Source: Bacillus sp. ISL-18
GTDB taxonomy: Bacteria; Bacillota; Bacilli; Bacillales; Cytobacillaceae
DNA length: 64,000 nt
Assembly (NCBI RefSeq): GCF_018613415.1
Contig: NZ_JAGGQG010000002.1
Span: 186,001-250,000 of the forward strand
Direction of reading: 5' to 3'
The translations under genes and the position numbers were made by a program. Below the pieces are notes generated by a model. It made no database searches. It was not told where the DNA came from and saw nothing but the letters and a program-made list of their open reading frames with translations. Below are positions 38,191-49,151 of the stretch, one piece after another (within the stretch, counting starts at the first letter, position 1; every line of letters begins with the position of its first letter).

Positions 38191-39060
38191 CTATTCATCA
38201 ATATATCGCCAAAATGTACCGTATTTTGCGGGTATTTGCTCAACCACCTGTTTTAACAAAAGCTTCTTCATTTCCCGTTCAATCTGGGAAATGGACATAT
38301 TATAAACAACAGCAATTTCTTTAGAAGCAACAAGCTTAAAGAATTTAAGAAAAGCTTCTAGTGGCGGTGGTGGAGATTTTTCAGGGCTTTCAGAAAGCAT
38401 TTCTTCGAGAATTTGTACATAGACCTCATAGGGGTAAGAACCGGTAATTTTAATCCCCTCATCCTCAATATTTTCATTAAAAAATACGAGCGTTGGAATT
38501 TCATTTACATCCATTTCAGAAGTGATTTTTAAATCACATTGAAAGGCTTTGGCGGCGCTGTCGGAATGAATATCTTTCATGAATTCCTCGACGTCTAAGC
38601 CAGAATGATCCGCACATTTCTTTAACACCTCAAGGTTTGAAGGGTTCTGCTTTTCTAAAAATAACATTTCCTGAATTTTACGGAAGAAACGTAAGCCTGC
38701 TCGTCTACCCTGTAATTCAGCAGCTTTAATCGCAATAGAAACAATGTAAGGATTATCAATCGGATTCTCCAACCAAAGTGTACCATCACAAGACATTCCT
38801 GATCTGCTGCCTGTTTTTTCCCAAACCTGAGCGATATTTTCATAATTCTTCTTTTTACTCAAATTTAAATTAGCTAATCGTCCACTTAATACATGCTTAA
38901 TCGAAAAGTACCGGCCGTACTCAATTTTAAGTTTTTTGAGAATCGGCTCTAATGCCCAGCATTCAGGGCATAACGGATCAATAAACATATAGATTTCGAT
39001 TGGCTTTTTGTCATTGCCTCTGAAATGGTCCTTGGGAACAGGGGATGAAGAATTATTCAC
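38191..39060 (-). CDS. spxH: ClpXP adaptor SpxH (YjbH)
   Basis: DsbA/thioredoxin-fold adaptor that presents Spx to ClpXP. C31-P-E-C34 in the [10 protein letters not shown] segment. 289 residues. The GTG at 39060 is preferred, with GGGTGA five bases before and an 8-bp overlap with yjbI; in-frame upstream codons to 39087 have no ribosome site. With spx at 31394, both regulator and adaptor are in the window. Confidence 0.93.
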   Translation of the reverse strand: MNNSSSPVPKDHFRGNDKKPIEIYMFIDPLCPECWALEPILKKLKIEYGRYFSIKHVLSGRLANLNLSKKKNYENIAQVWEKTGSRSGMSCDGTLWLENPIDNPYIVSIAIKAAELQGRRAGLRFFRKIQEMLFLEKQNPSNLEVLKKCADHSGLDVEEFMKDIHSDSAAKAFQCDLKITSEMDVNEIPTLVFFNENIEDEGIKITGSYPYEVYVQILEEMLSESPEKSPPPPLEAFLKFFKLVASKEIAVVYNMSISQIEREMKKLLLKQVVEQIPAKYGTFWRYIDE

Positions 39061-39463
39061 GATTTTCACCCATACTCTCACCATCATCAGGCGTGTTAAT
39101 CATATGTTGAGCCGTAAGATATAGCCGTGCGTAAAATTCTTCTCTTGCCGGTCCTTCTAATTCGACGAGATCCATTGCTTTCTTCATACAAGATAACCAA
39201 GCAGTTGCACGGGTTGGTGTAACTGGAAATGGCAAATGACGTGCTCGCATCATCGGATGACCATGTTCTTCTGTATAGAGAGGAGGGCCTCCTAAATATT
39301 GGGTTAAAAATTGCTTTTGTTTCCGGGCAATTTCTGAGAATTGATTTGGAAATATGGGCGCAAGGTCAGGATGTTGTGCAACAAGGCTATAGAAAGTGTC
39401 GACAAGACGGTGTAGTGAATCTTCACCAATTACTTCGAATGGTGTAAGCTTTTTATCAATCAT
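39053..39463 (-). CDS. yjbI: Truncated hemoglobin YjbI
   Basis: Group II (trHbO) truncated hemoglobin, 136 residues; proximal His region in [15 protein letters not shown] and C-terminal helix. In B. subtilis it helps protect against disulfide/hypochlorite stress and is co-transcribed with yjbH, as here. Start at 39463 follows AAAGGAGTTG. yjbJ, present next to it in B. subtilis, is absent. Confidence 0.93.
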   Translation of the reverse strand: MIDKKLTPFEVIGEDSLHRLVDTFYSLVAQHPDLAPIFPNQFSEIARKQKQFLTQYLGGPPLYTEEHGHPMMRARHLPFPVTPTRATAWLSCMKKAMDLVELEGPAREEFYARLYLTAQHMINTPDDGESMGENRE

Positions 39464-39596
39464 GTTGACAACTCCTTTCATCTATATTGTATTCATATTT
39501 TAACAATGCCCAATTCATATCTCAAATGAATTGCCTTGAAAAGGATTGATTTTTAAGTTGTATATTTTTTTATTTTATAAAAAGGCTGCAGCTCAT

Positions 39597-40181
39597 TCAT
39601 TTAGTTTGTTTGTTTTTTTGGTTATAAAAGCGTTGGACTTTATTCTCGGTAGGACGTTCTGGAATCTTAAAGCGGTTTAGAAGGGCATGGAAGTTTATTA
39701 GGCCTTCTTGATAGTCTTCAACTTCATATTCTATTTCATAATCTTCCTGTTGAAGATAAATACTGTGGTCAAGGACGAGCAGTCCTTTCTCATAGACAAT
39801 CTCAGCCCGATTGGTGATCAGTGAACCAAAATATTCAATCTTGGCAAAAGGGATGTTCGTTTCTTCAACTAATTGTTTTATTTGTCCCCCTGGCAGTCTG
39901 CCATTATGAATAGCTGCAGATGCTTCCTCACTGGTTAATGTTTGATTGGTTTCAAGCAGCCCAATTTCTCTTGGCTGTTTGAGGGTCATTACATAATCCG
40001 TGCCTTTCTTCCGAATCCGTAGGGCACTTTTCGTATTCTTTAACGCAAAATCAACTGTATCAAAGTATAAGTTCTCCTGCGTGAAAATCTGATTTTCCGT
40101 TACGTTAAACGCCGCTAAAAGTCTTTCATATTCTGCTTTTGTGAGCAGGTTTTTAAACTCAATTTCGATATTTTGGCACAT
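39597..40181 (-). CDS. yjbK: CYTH domain protein YjbK
   Basis: Triphosphate tunnel metalloenzyme; the ExExK motif is EIEFK (6-10), and further paired acidic/basic strands (ALRIRKKG, YEIEYEVED) follow. Likely an inorganic triphosphatase. 194 residues; start at 40181 after AAAGGAAG. Confidence 0.9.
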   Translation of the reverse strand: MCQNIEIEFKNLLTKAEYERLLAAFNVTENQIFTQENLYFDTVDFALKNTKSALRIRKKGTDYVMTLKQPREIGLLETNQTLTSEEASAAIHNGRLPGGQIKQLVEETNIPFAKIEYFGSLITNRAEIVYEKGLLVLDHSIYLQQEDYEIEYEVEDYQEGLINFHALLNRFKIPERPTENKVQRFYNQKNKQTK

Positions 40182-40336
40182 CCGATTTCTTCCTTTCACC
40201 AAATAGATGAGTTCATCATACCGATGAAGTTTGGCTGTTGTCTAGTTTCCGAATCTTGCCGCTTTTAAAAAAAGCAATCCTTGGGAGAAATGGTCTGATT
40301 ATGCTAAAATAGGAAGGTGAAGATGGAGGTTTAATT

Positions 40337-40705
40337 ATGAAGAAGAAAATAATCATTCAAACAGCAGTTTTAACGGATTCAAAGCTAATTTTAGAAACGG
40401 ATGAATCCATTAATGGGTTAATTCCTGGGGAACAAATACTTGTTGACTCGGATCATAGCGCATTTATTTATCTTATGGAAGATCAAGAAGACTATACATA
40501 TATTGTTTTATCAGAAGATCTATGGTCATATTTAAAAACGGCAAACGAGCAAAAACTATCTGTTCTAGTTAGTTCAAATAAGGAACAAATTGAACTCATA
40601 AATTTTCATGACGAATTAGAGTATATTCTAAGTAATATTAAAGGTAACAGTAACTATGGTGATGAATTGGTAACGAAGGTTGAGAGATTGTTCTTATCCG
40701 TTTAG
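40337..40705 (+). CDS. yjbL: UPF0738 protein YjbL
   Basis: A 122-residue soluble protein of the UPF0738 family by sequence style and position between yjbK and relQ. Function unknown. AGATGGAGG precedes the ATG; divergent from yjbK. Confidence 0.8.
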   Translation: MKKKIIIQTAVLTDSKLILETDESINGLIPGEQILVDSDHSAFIYLMEDQEDYTYIVLSEDLWSYLKTANEQKLSVLVSSNKEQIELINFHDELEYILSNIKGNSNYGDELVTKVERLFLSV

Positions 40706-40770
40706 CTTGAAAAAGGCGAAAAAGTAAAAGTTGCCTTATTCTAACGATATTGTTTTGTCGAGGTGGAACC

Positions 40771-41409
40771 ATGAAGCACTGGGATCAATTTTTAGCCCCT
40801 TATAAACAGGCTGTATCAGAATTAAAAGTAAAATTAAAAGGGATGAGAGGGCAATACGAGTTAGATTCTTCTCATTCACCGATTGAATTTGTAACAGGAC
40901 GAGTAAAACCAATTGCTAGTATTCTCGATAAAGCGAACCAAAAAGGGATTCCGCTTGAAAGCCTGGAAGAGGAGATGCAGGATATTGCCGGGATGCGGAT
41001 TATGTGTCAGTTTGTCGATGATATACACACAGTTGTTAATTTATTAAGAAACCGCAATGATCTTGAAATTGTTGAAGAAAGAGATTATATTTCTCATGAA
41101 AAAACAAGTGGATACCGCTCCTACCATGTGGTCATTCAATATCCTGTCCAAACGATTCATGGGGAAAAGAAAATCCTAGCTGAAATCCAAATACGGACAT
41201 TGGCGATGAATTTCTGGGCCACGATTGAACATTCCCTTAACTATAAATATAAAGGGGTATTTCCTTCCGATATCAAAATGAGATTACAAAGAGCAGCAGA
41301 AGCAGCATTTCGTTTAGATGAGGAAATGTCATTAATCCGCGGTGAGATCCAGGAAGCACAAGCATTTTTTACACGGAAAAAGGAATTGACACAAGAGGAA
41401 AAAAACTAA
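40771..41409 (+). CDS. relQ: Small alarmone synthetase RelQ (YjbM)
   Basis: Makes (p)ppGpp from ATP and GTP/GDP. RelA/SpoT synthetase domain: RVKPIASILDKANQKG, DIAGMRIMCQFVDD, YRSYHVVI, EIQIRTLAMNFWATIEHSLNYKYKG. No hydrolase, TGS or ACT domain. 212 residues; start at 40771 after GAGGTGG. Followed 48 bp on by NAD kinase and a pseudouridine synthase, the usual order. Confidence 0.95.
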   Translation: MKHWDQFLAPYKQAVSELKVKLKGMRGQYELDSSHSPIEFVTGRVKPIASILDKANQKGIPLESLEEEMQDIAGMRIMCQFVDDIHTVVNLLRNRNDLEIVEERDYISHEKTSGYRSYHVVIQYPVQTIHGEKKILAEIQIRTLAMNFWATIEHSLNYKYKGVFPSDIKMRLQRAAEAAFRLDEEMSLIRGEIQEAQAFFTRKKELTQEEKN

Positions 41410-41457
41410 GTAAAGCCTGTTTTCCTTTTGAAAGCCTATTTTTAAGGAGAATATAAT

Positions 41458-42252
41458 ATGAAATTTGCGATTACTTCAAAGGGAGATCAAAAGTCCAATA
41501 TTTTAATGCATAAAATGAGGACCTATTTACTGGATTTTGACCTTATTTACGATGAGGACCAACCTGATATTGTTGTTTCCATTGGCGGAGACGGGACACT
41601 TCTTTATGCGTTCCATCGTTATAGCAGCCGTTTAAGTAAAACAGCATTTGTCGGAATACATACTGGGCACCTAGGATTCTACGCAGATTGGATACCGGAT
41701 GAAATTGAAAAGCTTGTTATCGCCATTGCGAAAACTCCTTTCCAAGTCGTAGAATACCCTCTCCTTGAAGTCATTATCCGATATACACACGCCGGAAAAG
41801 AATCCCGGTACTTGGCGCTTAATGAATCAACGGTGAAAAGTGTTGAAGGTACTCTTGTCATGGACGTTGAAATTCGCGGCCAACATTTTGAACGTTTCCG
41901 TGGTGATGGCCTGTGTGTCTCTACTCCATCTGGAAGTACGGCTTATAATAAGGCTCTTGGCGGGGCAATTATTCATCCATCGATCTCAGCTATACAAGTT
42001 GCGGAAATGGCCTCCATTAATAACAAGGTGTTTCGAACAGTTGGCTCACCGCTAATTCTGCCAGCACACCATACCTGTATGCTTAAGCCAGTTAAAAAAT
42101 CCGATTTTCAAATTACCATTGATCACCTGACTTTACTCCATAAAGATGTAAAATCAATTCAATTCAGGGTACCGGAGGAGAAGATCCGTTTTGCCCGTTT
42201 CAGACCGTTTCCATTTTGGAAAAGGGTCCATGATTCATTTATCTCTGATTAA
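41458..42252 (+). CDS. ppnK: NAD kinase
   Basis: Phosphorylates NAD to NADP. GGDGT motif at 43-47 and the NE/D motif LALNEST. 264 residues, the short Bacillus type (YjbN). AAGGAG before the ATG. Confidence 0.95.
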   Translation: MKFAITSKGDQKSNILMHKMRTYLLDFDLIYDEDQPDIVVSIGGDGTLLYAFHRYSSRLSKTAFVGIHTGHLGFYADWIPDEIEKLVIAIAKTPFQVVEYPLLEVIIRYTHAGKESRYLALNESTVKSVEGTLVMDVEIRGQHFERFRGDGLCVSTPSGSTAYNKALGGAIIHPSISAIQVAEMASINNKVFRTVGSPLILPAHHTCMLKPVKKSDFQITIDHLTLLHKDVKSIQFRVPEEKIRFARFRPFPFWKRVHDSFISD

Positions 42253-42269
42253 GCCGGAGGACCTTACTA

Positions 42270-43175
42270 ATGGAAACACGTTTTAAATTGAACTGGATCA
42301 TTGATGAGTCCAGTGCAGGTATCCCAATAAAGGAATTCTTGAAACAAAAAGAAATCTCCCGAATATCTTTAACGGACATTAAATTTAAGGGCGGCTTTAT
42401 TCTTGTTAATCATGAGGAAGTAAATGTAAGATATCGGCTAAACGAAGGTGATTCGTTAACGGTGATTTTTCCTGCTGAAATTCCAAGTGAGGGGGTAAAG
42501 GCAGAGGATATCCCGTTGTCCATTTTGTATGAAGATGAATTTTTACTTGTGGTAAACAAACCGGCGATGATGAACACAATCCCTTCCCGTGAACATCCGA
42601 ATGGCAGCCTTGCTAATGCACTTGTGGGCTATTACCAGCGGGCGGGCATTCAGGCCACTTCCCATATCGTCACAAGACTGGACCGTGACACGTCGGGGAT
42701 TGTATTAATTGCCAAGCACCGTCATGTTCATCATTTATTTAGTAAAATGCAGCAAAATGGATTGGTGAAACGAACATATGAAGCTTTTGCGGGTGGTTTA
42801 CTTGCATCTGAACAGGGAAGCATTATTGAACCGATTGGCCGGAAACAAGATAGCATAATTGAACGGGAAGTACGAGCTGATGGTCAATATGCGTGTACCC
42901 ATTATCGGGTCATTAAGAGGTATTCTACATTTACTCATATCGAACTTGGGCTAGAAACAGGCCGGACCCATCAGATAAGAGTTCATATGTCCTTTTTTGG
43001 ACATCCACTGCTAGGAGATGATTTATATGGAGGAGATACTGCCTTAATCAAACGGCAGGCCCTTCATTGTAAAAAAATTCAATTTCAACACCCCTTTTAT
43101 AAGGAGGAAATGTCCTTCGCGGCTGTTCCGCCAGAAGATATGACTCGATTATTAGAGGCTGACCAGCTTGATTAG
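42270..43175 (+). CDS. yjbO: RluA/RluD-family pseudouridine synthase YjbO
   Basis: N-terminal S4-like region (about 15-75), then the catalytic domain with RLDRDTSG (catalytic D138) and GRTHQIRVHM. Isomerises uridine in RNA; the site is unknown. 301 residues; 17 bp after ppnK. Confidence 0.93.
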   Translation: METRFKLNWIIDESSAGIPIKEFLKQKEISRISLTDIKFKGGFILVNHEEVNVRYRLNEGDSLTVIFPAEIPSEGVKAEDIPLSILYEDEFLLVVNKPAMMNTIPSREHPNGSLANALVGYYQRAGIQATSHIVTRLDRDTSGIVLIAKHRHVHHLFSKMQQNGLVKRTYEAFAGGLLASEQGSIIEPIGRKQDSIIEREVRADGQYACTHYRVIKRYSTFTHIELGLETGRTHQIRVHMSFFGHPLLGDDLYGGDTALIKRQALHCKKIQFQHPFYKEEMSFAAVPPEDMTRLLEADQLD

Positions 43176-43187
43176 CGGTCAGCCTTT
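43156..43187 (+). terminator. yjbO terminator
   Basis: GAGGCTGACC/GGTCAGCCTTTT stem, overlapping the last codons of yjbO. Confidence 0.75.
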
Positions 43188-43203
43188 TAAATTGGCTTTG
43201 AGC

Positions 43204-43230
43204 AATTGTCCAGCTCCAGCGCCTAGTGTC
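43204..43230. repeat. Dispersed intergenic repeat, copy 3
   Basis: AATTGTCCAGCTCCAGCGCC resembles the left part of the copy at 9741-9786; the right part is diverged, and a GGCGCTGCCTCTTTTC remnant occurs near 43332. Between convergent yjbO and prpE. Confidence 0.45.
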
Positions 43231-43347
43231 CTTCGCGTTTCTCCCTTCGATAAGTCAACATCGAATCGCTTTCTTTCTCCGTGTTTCCTTTATCTCAGTC
43301 AAAGTACTCAGGCCATACGCAGATATTAAATAGGCGCTGCCTCTTTT

Positions 43348-44088
43348 CTAATCAAATTGTTTAAATTTTTCTTCAATGTATGGCATAGTAGAAGGAACAG
43401 ACACTAATTCCATCTCTGGATAACGTAATGCCGTCAATTTACCGCCAAACACAGCTCCTGTATCAATGTTATACGTGTTATTAATAATCCGCGGCTCTTT
43501 GACCGGAGTATGACCATAAACAATACAGGCATCGCCAATATAATTTTTCGCCCAATCCAATCTAACAGGTGTTCCATCCGGATTCTTTTTACCAGTAATA
43601 TCACCATAAAGGACAAATTCTTTTACTTTTCCATGTGTTTGACCGATATATTCTTTTTTAATTCCGGCATGGGCTATAACAAGCTTTCCATTGTCTAATA
43701 CTAAATAAAGCGGGGCTTTTTCATACAGCTCGATAAATTTTTTACGAATGGAATGCTGATCTTTTTTATATAATGATTCATATTCTGCCACTGTTGTTTC
43801 AAGTCCGTGCGTCACCTGTACTTTATTGCCGAGAAAATAGCGATACAGTTTATTGCAATGATTACCTGGTGTGTAATGGGCGTTTTGCTGTTTTATTACG
43901 AGCTGCCAAATGGTGTCAATAACCTGAAGGGATTTTGGACCTCTGTCAGTTAAGTCGCCAACAAAGCCTAGCGTCCTCCCGTCGTAATGAACGGGCAGCC
44001 CAGTCTCCCAACTATAACCGAGCTGTGAAGTTAATTCTTTAAATTCATCTAAACAACCATGAATGTCACCGATTATATCAATTTTCAT
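43348..44088 (-). CDS. prpE: Bis(5'-nucleosyl)-tetraphosphatase PrpE
   Basis: Metallophosphatase: GDIHGCLDE (D8, H10), GDLTDRGP and GNHCNK motifs. Symmetrical Ap4A hydrolase family; in B. subtilis prpE affects spore germination. 246 residues. Confidence 0.92.
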   Translation of the reverse strand: MKIDIIGDIHGCLDEFKELTSQLGYSWETGLPVHYDGRTLGFVGDLTDRGPKSLQVIDTIWQLVIKQQNAHYTPGNHCNKLYRYFLGNKVQVTHGLETTVAEYESLYKKDQHSIRKKFIELYEKAPLYLVLDNGKLVIAHAGIKKEYIGQTHGKVKEFVLYGDITGKKNPDGTPVRLDWAKNYIGDACIVYGHTPVKEPRIINNTYNIDTGAVFGGKLTALRYPEMELVSVPSTMPYIEEKFKQFD

Positions 44089-44177
44089 AGGATTTCCTCC
44101 TTTTAGTTGTATTTATCTTTAGTTTAATCGTTTGCTTTTATAAGAAAGAAATCTAAGTTTGAAAGGTGGTAAACACA

Positions 44178-46037
44178 ATGGAACAACACGTTTCTGTTCT
44201 TTCACTGCTTGTTGTTGTGACAACCGCATTTTTAACGCCCATTATCTTACATCGATTTAAATTGAATGTTATCCCCGTTGTGGTGGCTGAAATTATTATG
44301 GGTCTGATTATTGGAAAATCTGGCTTTGATATAGTCCATCAAGATGTCTGGCTGTCCACTCTCTCGACCCTTGGCTTCATTTTCCTTATGTTTTTAAGCG
44401 GATTGGAAATTGATTTTACAGCCTTCAGCGGCAGCAAAAAAAGGGAAGTACTTGCGAATGGAAAAAAGGAGCCCAATACCTTTGTTGTTGCAACAACCAT
44501 TTTTGCGGGAATTTTTATATTTTCCTTAATTCTCTCCTATTTATTTGTTTTGGCAGGATTTATTGACAATGCCTTCTTGATGACCTTAATTATCTCAACC
44601 ATTTCGTTAGGAGTAGTGGTACCAACCTTAAAAGAGGCCCACTTGATGAAAACCGTCATCGGTCAAATTATCTTGCTTGTTGCAGTATTAGCCGATTTAG
44701 TGACGATGGTTTTATTAGCCGTTTTTGTTTCCCTAAATGAGGCGGGGCATGGAAATACATGGCTTCTCTTGATTTTATTTGGGGCTGGGATTGTTCTTTA
44801 TTTTATTGGTAAGAAATTTAAAACACGTACCTTTATTGAAACATTATCGACCGGAACCGTGCAAATTGGGACTAGAGCGGTTTTTACACTGATCATTGTA
44901 TTGGTAGGTTTATCGGAGACAGTAGGTGCGGAAAATATCCTGGGAGCCTTTTTAGCAGGTGTTTTAGTTTCCTTACTATCCCCCAATCAAGAACTGGTCC
45001 ATAAGCTGGATTCCTTTGGCTATGGATTTTTAATCCCTATTTTTTTCGTGATGATCGGAGTAAATCTAGATGTTTGGTCACTTTTCAGCGAAAAGAAGCT
45101 CCTTCTGCTCATACCGCTTTTATTAATTGGGCTGCTGTTATCAAAGCTTGTTCCAGTTTATCTATTAAAAATTTGGTATGATACCAAAACGGTTCTATCT
45201 TCGGGCTTTTTGCTTACCTCTACCCTCTCACTCGTGATTGCTGCAGCAACGATTGGAGAAAGGATGGAAGTGATCACTTCACAAATGAGTGGTACTTTAA
45301 TTTTGGTTGCTGTGATCACGTCAATTTTTACACCAATTGTGTTTAAGAAGCTCTTCCCAATGGAAGCAACAGCGAGTAAAAAGGTTAGTGTGGCATTTTT
45401 AGGGGCGACCCAGGTAACGCTATCTTTATCGCAAGAATTAAAGTCAGGCCTGTATGATCCGATTCTTTATCATACGAAAATGGAAAAATCAGATAACCAA
45501 ATTGCTACTTCACTCTTTCAAATTGTAGAAATCATCGATTATTCGAGCGAGTCTATTTCCAAAACAAATGCTTTCGAATCAGATATTGTGGTCGTTTCTA
45601 CTGGGGATGAGCAATTAAACGCAAGTTTGTCACTTGAAGCAAAGGAAAATGGAGTTTCCAGGGTCATAGCCCGGATTGAGAGCACAGAGCTGGAACAAAC
45701 TCTTCGTGCTGAAAATATAGAAGTGTTCTCTTCATTCATGTCGACGAAAACACTGCTCCGTGCCTTAATTGAATCTCCAACAGTTATGAATATATTAACG
45801 AATCAAGAGACAGGATTATATGAAATCAGGATGTTAAACAGCCGTTTTAGTGGAATGTCATTGCGGCAATTTCCGTTTACAGGTGATGTGATCTTTGTTC
45901 GGATTTTTAGAGGAAAGGATTCTATTGTTCCACATGGTGATACAGAATTGGAACTAGATGATCGTTTAATTGTGACTGGGTCAAAGGAGTATGTAGTTGA
46001 ATTGAAACGGGAATTGGAATTTTGTGAAACGTGCTAA
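44178..46037 (+). CDS. yjbQ: CPA2-type cation/proton antiporter YjbQ
   Basis: About twelve membrane helices (1-390), followed by a TrkA-N-like region (about 405-520) and a TrkA-C domain at the end. Likely K+(Na+)/H+ antiport in the cell membrane with regulation by nucleotide binding. 619 residues; start at 44178 after AAGGTGG. Confidence 0.9.
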   Translation: MEQHVSVLSLLVVVTTAFLTPIILHRFKLNVIPVVVAEIIMGLIIGKSGFDIVHQDVWLSTLSTLGFIFLMFLSGLEIDFTAFSGSKKREVLANGKKEPNTFVVATTIFAGIFIFSLILSYLFVLAGFIDNAFLMTLIISTISLGVVVPTLKEAHLMKTVIGQIILLVAVLADLVTMVLLAVFVSLNEAGHGNTWLLLILFGAGIVLYFIGKKFKTRTFIETLSTGTVQIGTRAVFTLIIVLVGLSETVGAENILGAFLAGVLVSLLSPNQELVHKLDSFGYGFLIPIFFVMIGVNLDVWSLFSEKKLLLLIPLLLIGLLLSKLVPVYLLKIWYDTKTVLSSGFLLTSTLSLVIAAATIGERMEVITSQMSGTLILVAVITSIFTPIVFKKLFPMEATASKKVSVAFLGATQVTLSLSQELKSGLYDPILYHTKMEKSDNQIATSLFQIVEIIDYSSESISKTNAFESDIVVVSTGDEQLNASLSLEAKENGVSRVIARIESTELEQTLRAENIEVFSSFMSTKTLLRALIESPTVMNILTNQETGLYEIRMLNSRFSGMSLRQFPFTGDVIFVRIFRGKDSIVPHGDTELELDDRLIVTGSKEYVVELKRELEFCETC

Positions 46038-46093
46038 AGAGTTTTGGAAAGAATAGTAACCGAACCTTTTCATTTATAGTGAATTAGTGTAAA

Positions 46094-46112
46094 ATTAGTA
46101 CCAAGTACTAAT
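46094..46112. promoter_or_regulatory. FapR operator before fabI
   Basis: ATTAGTACCAAGTACTAAT is a perfect palindrome (ATTAGTAC/GTACTAAT around CAA) matching the FapR site, 34 bp before the fabI ATG. Confidence 0.92.
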
Positions 46113-46145
46113 ATCTTGTAATTATAGTAGGAGGACTATTTTAAT

Positions 46146-46910
46146 ATGAATCTTTCTGGAAAAACTTTTGTTGTAATGGGTGTAGCCAATAAACGCAGTA
46201 TCGCTTGGGGAATTGCCCGATCGCTTCACAATGCAGGCGCACGATTAATTTTTACATATGCTGGAGAAAGAATTGAAAGCAGTGTTCGTGAATTAGCCAA
46301 TTCACTAGAAGCAGAGGGAACCCTTGTGCTTCCTTGCGATGTAACAAGTGACGAAGCAATTGAAACCTGCTTTGCTGAAATTAAGGAAGCAGTGGGTACC
46401 ATTCACGGTCTGGCACACTGTATTGCCTTTGCAAAGACAGAGGATTTAAAAGGTGAATTTGCTAATACTTCCAGAGATGGATTCCTGCTGGCCCAAAATA
46501 TCAGTTCGTATTCGTTGACTGCTGTAGCGAAAGTAGCACGCGGATTAATGACTGAAGGGGGCAGTATTGTCACTCTAACATACTTAGGCGGAGAGCGCGC
46601 GATCCCAAATTACAATGTTATGGGTGTTGCAAAAGCTTCCTTGGATGCTAGTGTCCGCTACTTGGCTGCAGATTTAGGGAAAGATGGTATTCGTGTGAAC
46701 TCCATCTCAGCGGGCCCGATTCGGACCTTATCCGCAAAGGCAATTGGAGAATTCAATTCCATTTTAAGTGAGATTGAAGCAAAAGCTCCATTACGGAGAA
46801 CGACTACTCCAGAAGAAGTCGGTGACACGGCCGTATTCCTATTCAGTGATTTTTCACGCGGCATAACTGGTGAAAATATCCATGTTGACTCTGGGTACCA
46901 TATTCTTTAG
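46146..46910 (+). CDS. fabI: Enoyl-ACP reductase FabI
   Basis: NADH/NADPH-dependent last step of each fatty acid elongation round; target of triclosan-type inhibitors. Rossmann start VMGVANKRSIAWGIA, catalytic Y156-x6-K163. 254 residues. FapR-controlled. Confidence 0.96.
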   Translation: MNLSGKTFVVMGVANKRSIAWGIARSLHNAGARLIFTYAGERIESSVRELANSLEAEGTLVLPCDVTSDEAIETCFAEIKEAVGTIHGLAHCIAFAKTEDLKGEFANTSRDGFLLAQNISSYSLTAVAKVARGLMTEGGSIVTLTYLGGERAIPNYNVMGVAKASLDASVRYLAADLGKDGIRVNSISAGPIRTLSAKAIGEFNSILSEIEAKAPLRRTTTPEEVGDTAVFLFSDFSRGITGENIHVDSGYHIL

Positions 46911-46917
46911 TAAGTCC

Positions 46918-46947
46918 AAGCCTGCTATCTTTTTAGCAGGCTTTTTT
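46918..46947 (+). terminator. fabI terminator
   Basis: AAGCCTGCTA/TAGCAGGCTT stem followed by Ts. A second weak hairpin (AACTGC/GCAGTT, 47040-47068) with seven Ts follows. Confidence 0.9.
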
Positions 46948-47163
46948 ATCGTTTTGGAAATAAAAAATCTAGGAATGTCAAAGCGTCAGCCCCAACACAT
47001 AAAGAAGTTTTAAGGTGACCAAATTTTAAAGTAATGGTAAACTGCTGGTAATTCTGGCAGTTTTTTTATTTATTGAGGCTTGGTATTCAGTCATAATTTT
47101 ACTGGATATCGAAGAAACTAAAGTAGCATTCAACCACTTAATGAGACAAGGAAAGTGAACTAG

Positions 47164-47628
47164 ATGAAAGCTGCCTATCAATTGTTTGTATGGACGAGTT
47201 TGTTATTCTTAACAGCTTGTACTCAAGATCAGCCTGTTAAAGAAAGCCAAATGGCGTTGGTGAAAACGACAAACCCGACCCCGCTTAGTACCGAGAGGAA
47301 AAATAACGACCGGGTAGAGGATATTAAAAGAGATGTAAGTTCTTTACCGGAACTGTATGATGTCGCGGTCGTCAAAGGTGATAAGGATACATTAGTGGTC
47401 TATAAAGTAAAGCATATGCACAGATTTAAGATGAAGACAATCGAAAAAAATCTAAATAAGAAATTGGAAAAAGAACATCCAAAGGAAAACTTTACGGTAT
47501 CAAGCGATTACAAGATTTTCTTGGAAGCGGTCAGACTGAATGAAAAAATGAAATCAGGAAAGTTATCTCATTCTAAGGCTGAAAAACGTTTAGAGGAAAT
47601 TGTGAAGATGACGGAAGATATGAAGTAA
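47164..47628 (+). CDS. YhcN/YlaJ-type sporulation lipoprotein
   Basis: A 154-residue lipoprotein: short signal peptide with lipobox LTAC (Cys19), then a charged region (NDRVEDIKRDVSSLPELYDVAVVKGDKDTLVVYKVKH) of the YhcN/YlaJ family. It opens a set with spoVAC, spoVAD and spoVAEb, an arrangement seen in additional SpoVA operons of spore formers, so it probably acts in the spore inner membrane. Confidence 0.82.
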   Translation: MKAAYQLFVWTSLLFLTACTQDQPVKESQMALVKTTNPTPLSTERKNNDRVEDIKRDVSSLPELYDVAVVKGDKDTLVVYKVKHMHRFKMKTIEKNLNKKLEKEHPKENFTVSSDYKIFLEAVRLNEKMKSGKLSHSKAEKRLEEIVKMTEDMK

Positions 47629-47644
47629 GAAAGGATGTATTGGA

Positions 47645-48121
47645 ATGGCCAGCAAGCAGAAAAAAATGACCCCTCAGCAGAAAAACTATCAAACACTTCA
47701 ACAAAAGCATGAACTGAAGCGTCCAGTTTTAAAAAATTGTATTAAGGCATTTTTAGTTGGCGGGCTAATTTGCCTGATTGGCCAAGCTGTTAGTTATTTT
47801 TACATATACTATTTTAACTTCACCGAGCAGAACGTAGGAAATCCCACCGTTGCAACCATGGTCTTTTTCTCGATGCTGTTAACAGGTTTTGGTGTATATG
47901 ATCACATTGGCCAATTTGCTGGAGCAGGAAGTGCGGTACCGGTAACGGGTTTCGGTAATTCGGTTATCTCTGCAGCCATTGAACATCGGACTGAAGGGTT
48001 TGTACTTGGTGTAGGCGGAAATATGTTTAAACTTGCAGGATCCGTTATTTTATTCGGAGTATTTTCGGCATTTGTTGTTGCATTAATTAAGACGCTACTT
48101 GTGATTTGGGGGGTTTTGTAA
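47645..48121 (+). CDS. spoVAC: Stage V sporulation protein AC
   Basis: Membrane protein, 158 residues with four to five helices; GGLICLIGQ and GAGSAVPVTGFGNSV are typical SpoVAC segments. Part of the channel for Ca-dipicolinic acid in the spore inner membrane. 16 bp after the lipoprotein gene. Confidence 0.94.
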   Translation: MASKQKKMTPQQKNYQTLQQKHELKRPVLKNCIKAFLVGGLICLIGQAVSYFYIYYFNFTEQNVGNPTVATMVFFSMLLTGFGVYDHIGQFAGAGSAVPVTGFGNSVISAAIEHRTEGFVLGVGGNMFKLAGSVILFGVFSAFVVALIKTLLVIWGVL

Positions 48122-49147
48122 TTGTTAAAGGGGCAGCAATCATGGATTTTTGGCAATCGGCCAATGATTACAGCAACAGGTGTAACAGGGGGACCATTCG
48201 AAGCAAACGGTAACCTATCAAATGACTTTGACCTGCTGTATGACGATTTATGGATGGGACAAGAATCTTACGAAAAAGCCCACCGAATATTGCTTGAAGA
48301 AGCTATGAAGGTAGCTCTGAAAAAAGGTAAAATCCAAAAAGAACAAGTTCAGTTCCTATTTGCAGGCGACTTGATTAATCAAATAACTCCAACAAGCTTC
48401 GCTGCAAGAACGATGCAGATTCCCTACTTTGGTTTGTTTGGTGCCTGCTCCACTTCTATGGAGGGATTAGCCCTTTCATCCTTTGTGGTAAATTACCAGG
48501 GAGCAAACTATGTCTTAACTGGGGCATCAAGCCATAATTCCGCCGTTGAAAAGCAATTCCGTTATCCTACTGAATATGGCGGGCAGAAACCACCTACTGC
48601 ACAATGGACAATAACCGGAGCAGGCGTGGCTCTTGTGGAACAAAATAAACCTGGAATGGATCATCCGGTAACAACATCGGCAACAATTGGAAAAGTCATT
48701 GATATGGGTTTATCTGATCCTTTTAATATGGGTGGGGCGATGGCGCCTGCAGCAGCGGATACCATTATCGCTCACTTTCGAGACCTCAAATTAGATCCAT
48801 CTTATTATGATTTAATTGTGACTGGTGACCTAGGGAGAATAGGTCATAATACTACGGCTGAATTGTTGAATAAAAGTGGATTGAAATTGGAACAAGGACA
48901 GTTTCAGGACTGTGGTTTATTGATGTATAAGGAAGACCAGCCGGTAATGGCTGGTGGCAGCGGAGCCGGGTGTTCGGCAACTGTATTATACGGTCATTTA
49001 CTAAATGAAATGAAAAAGGGGACATATAAACGAATATTAGTCGTCGCTACAGGAGCATTATTGTCCCCGCTTAGCTTTCAGCAAAAAGATTCCATTCCAT
49101 GTATTGCCCATGCGGTCTCAATCGAGATGAATGGAGAAAAGGGGTGA
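48122..49147 (+). CDS. spoVAD: Stage V sporulation protein AD
   Basis: Thiolase-like-fold, dipicolinate-binding protein of the SpoVA channel. 341 residues; [16 protein letters not shown] and [11 protein letters not shown] are conserved. The TTG start at 48122 immediately follows the spoVAC stop; GGGGGG is upstream. Confidence 0.94.
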   Translation: MLKGQQSWIFGNRPMITATGVTGGPFEANGNLSNDFDLLYDDLWMGQESYEKAHRILLEEAMKVALKKGKIQKEQVQFLFAGDLINQITPTSFAARTMQIPYFGLFGACSTSMEGLALSSFVVNYQGANYVLTGASSHNSAVEKQFRYPTEYGGQKPPTAQWTITGAGVALVEQNKPGMDHPVTTSATIGKVIDMGLSDPFNMGGAMAPAAADTIIAHFRDLKLDPSYYDLIVTGDLGRIGHNTTAELLNKSGLKLEQGQFQDCGLLMYKEDQPVMAGGSGAGCSATVLYGHLLNEMKKGTYKRILVVATGALLSPLSFQQKDSIPCIAHAVSIEMNGEKG

Positions 49148-49151
49148 GTCC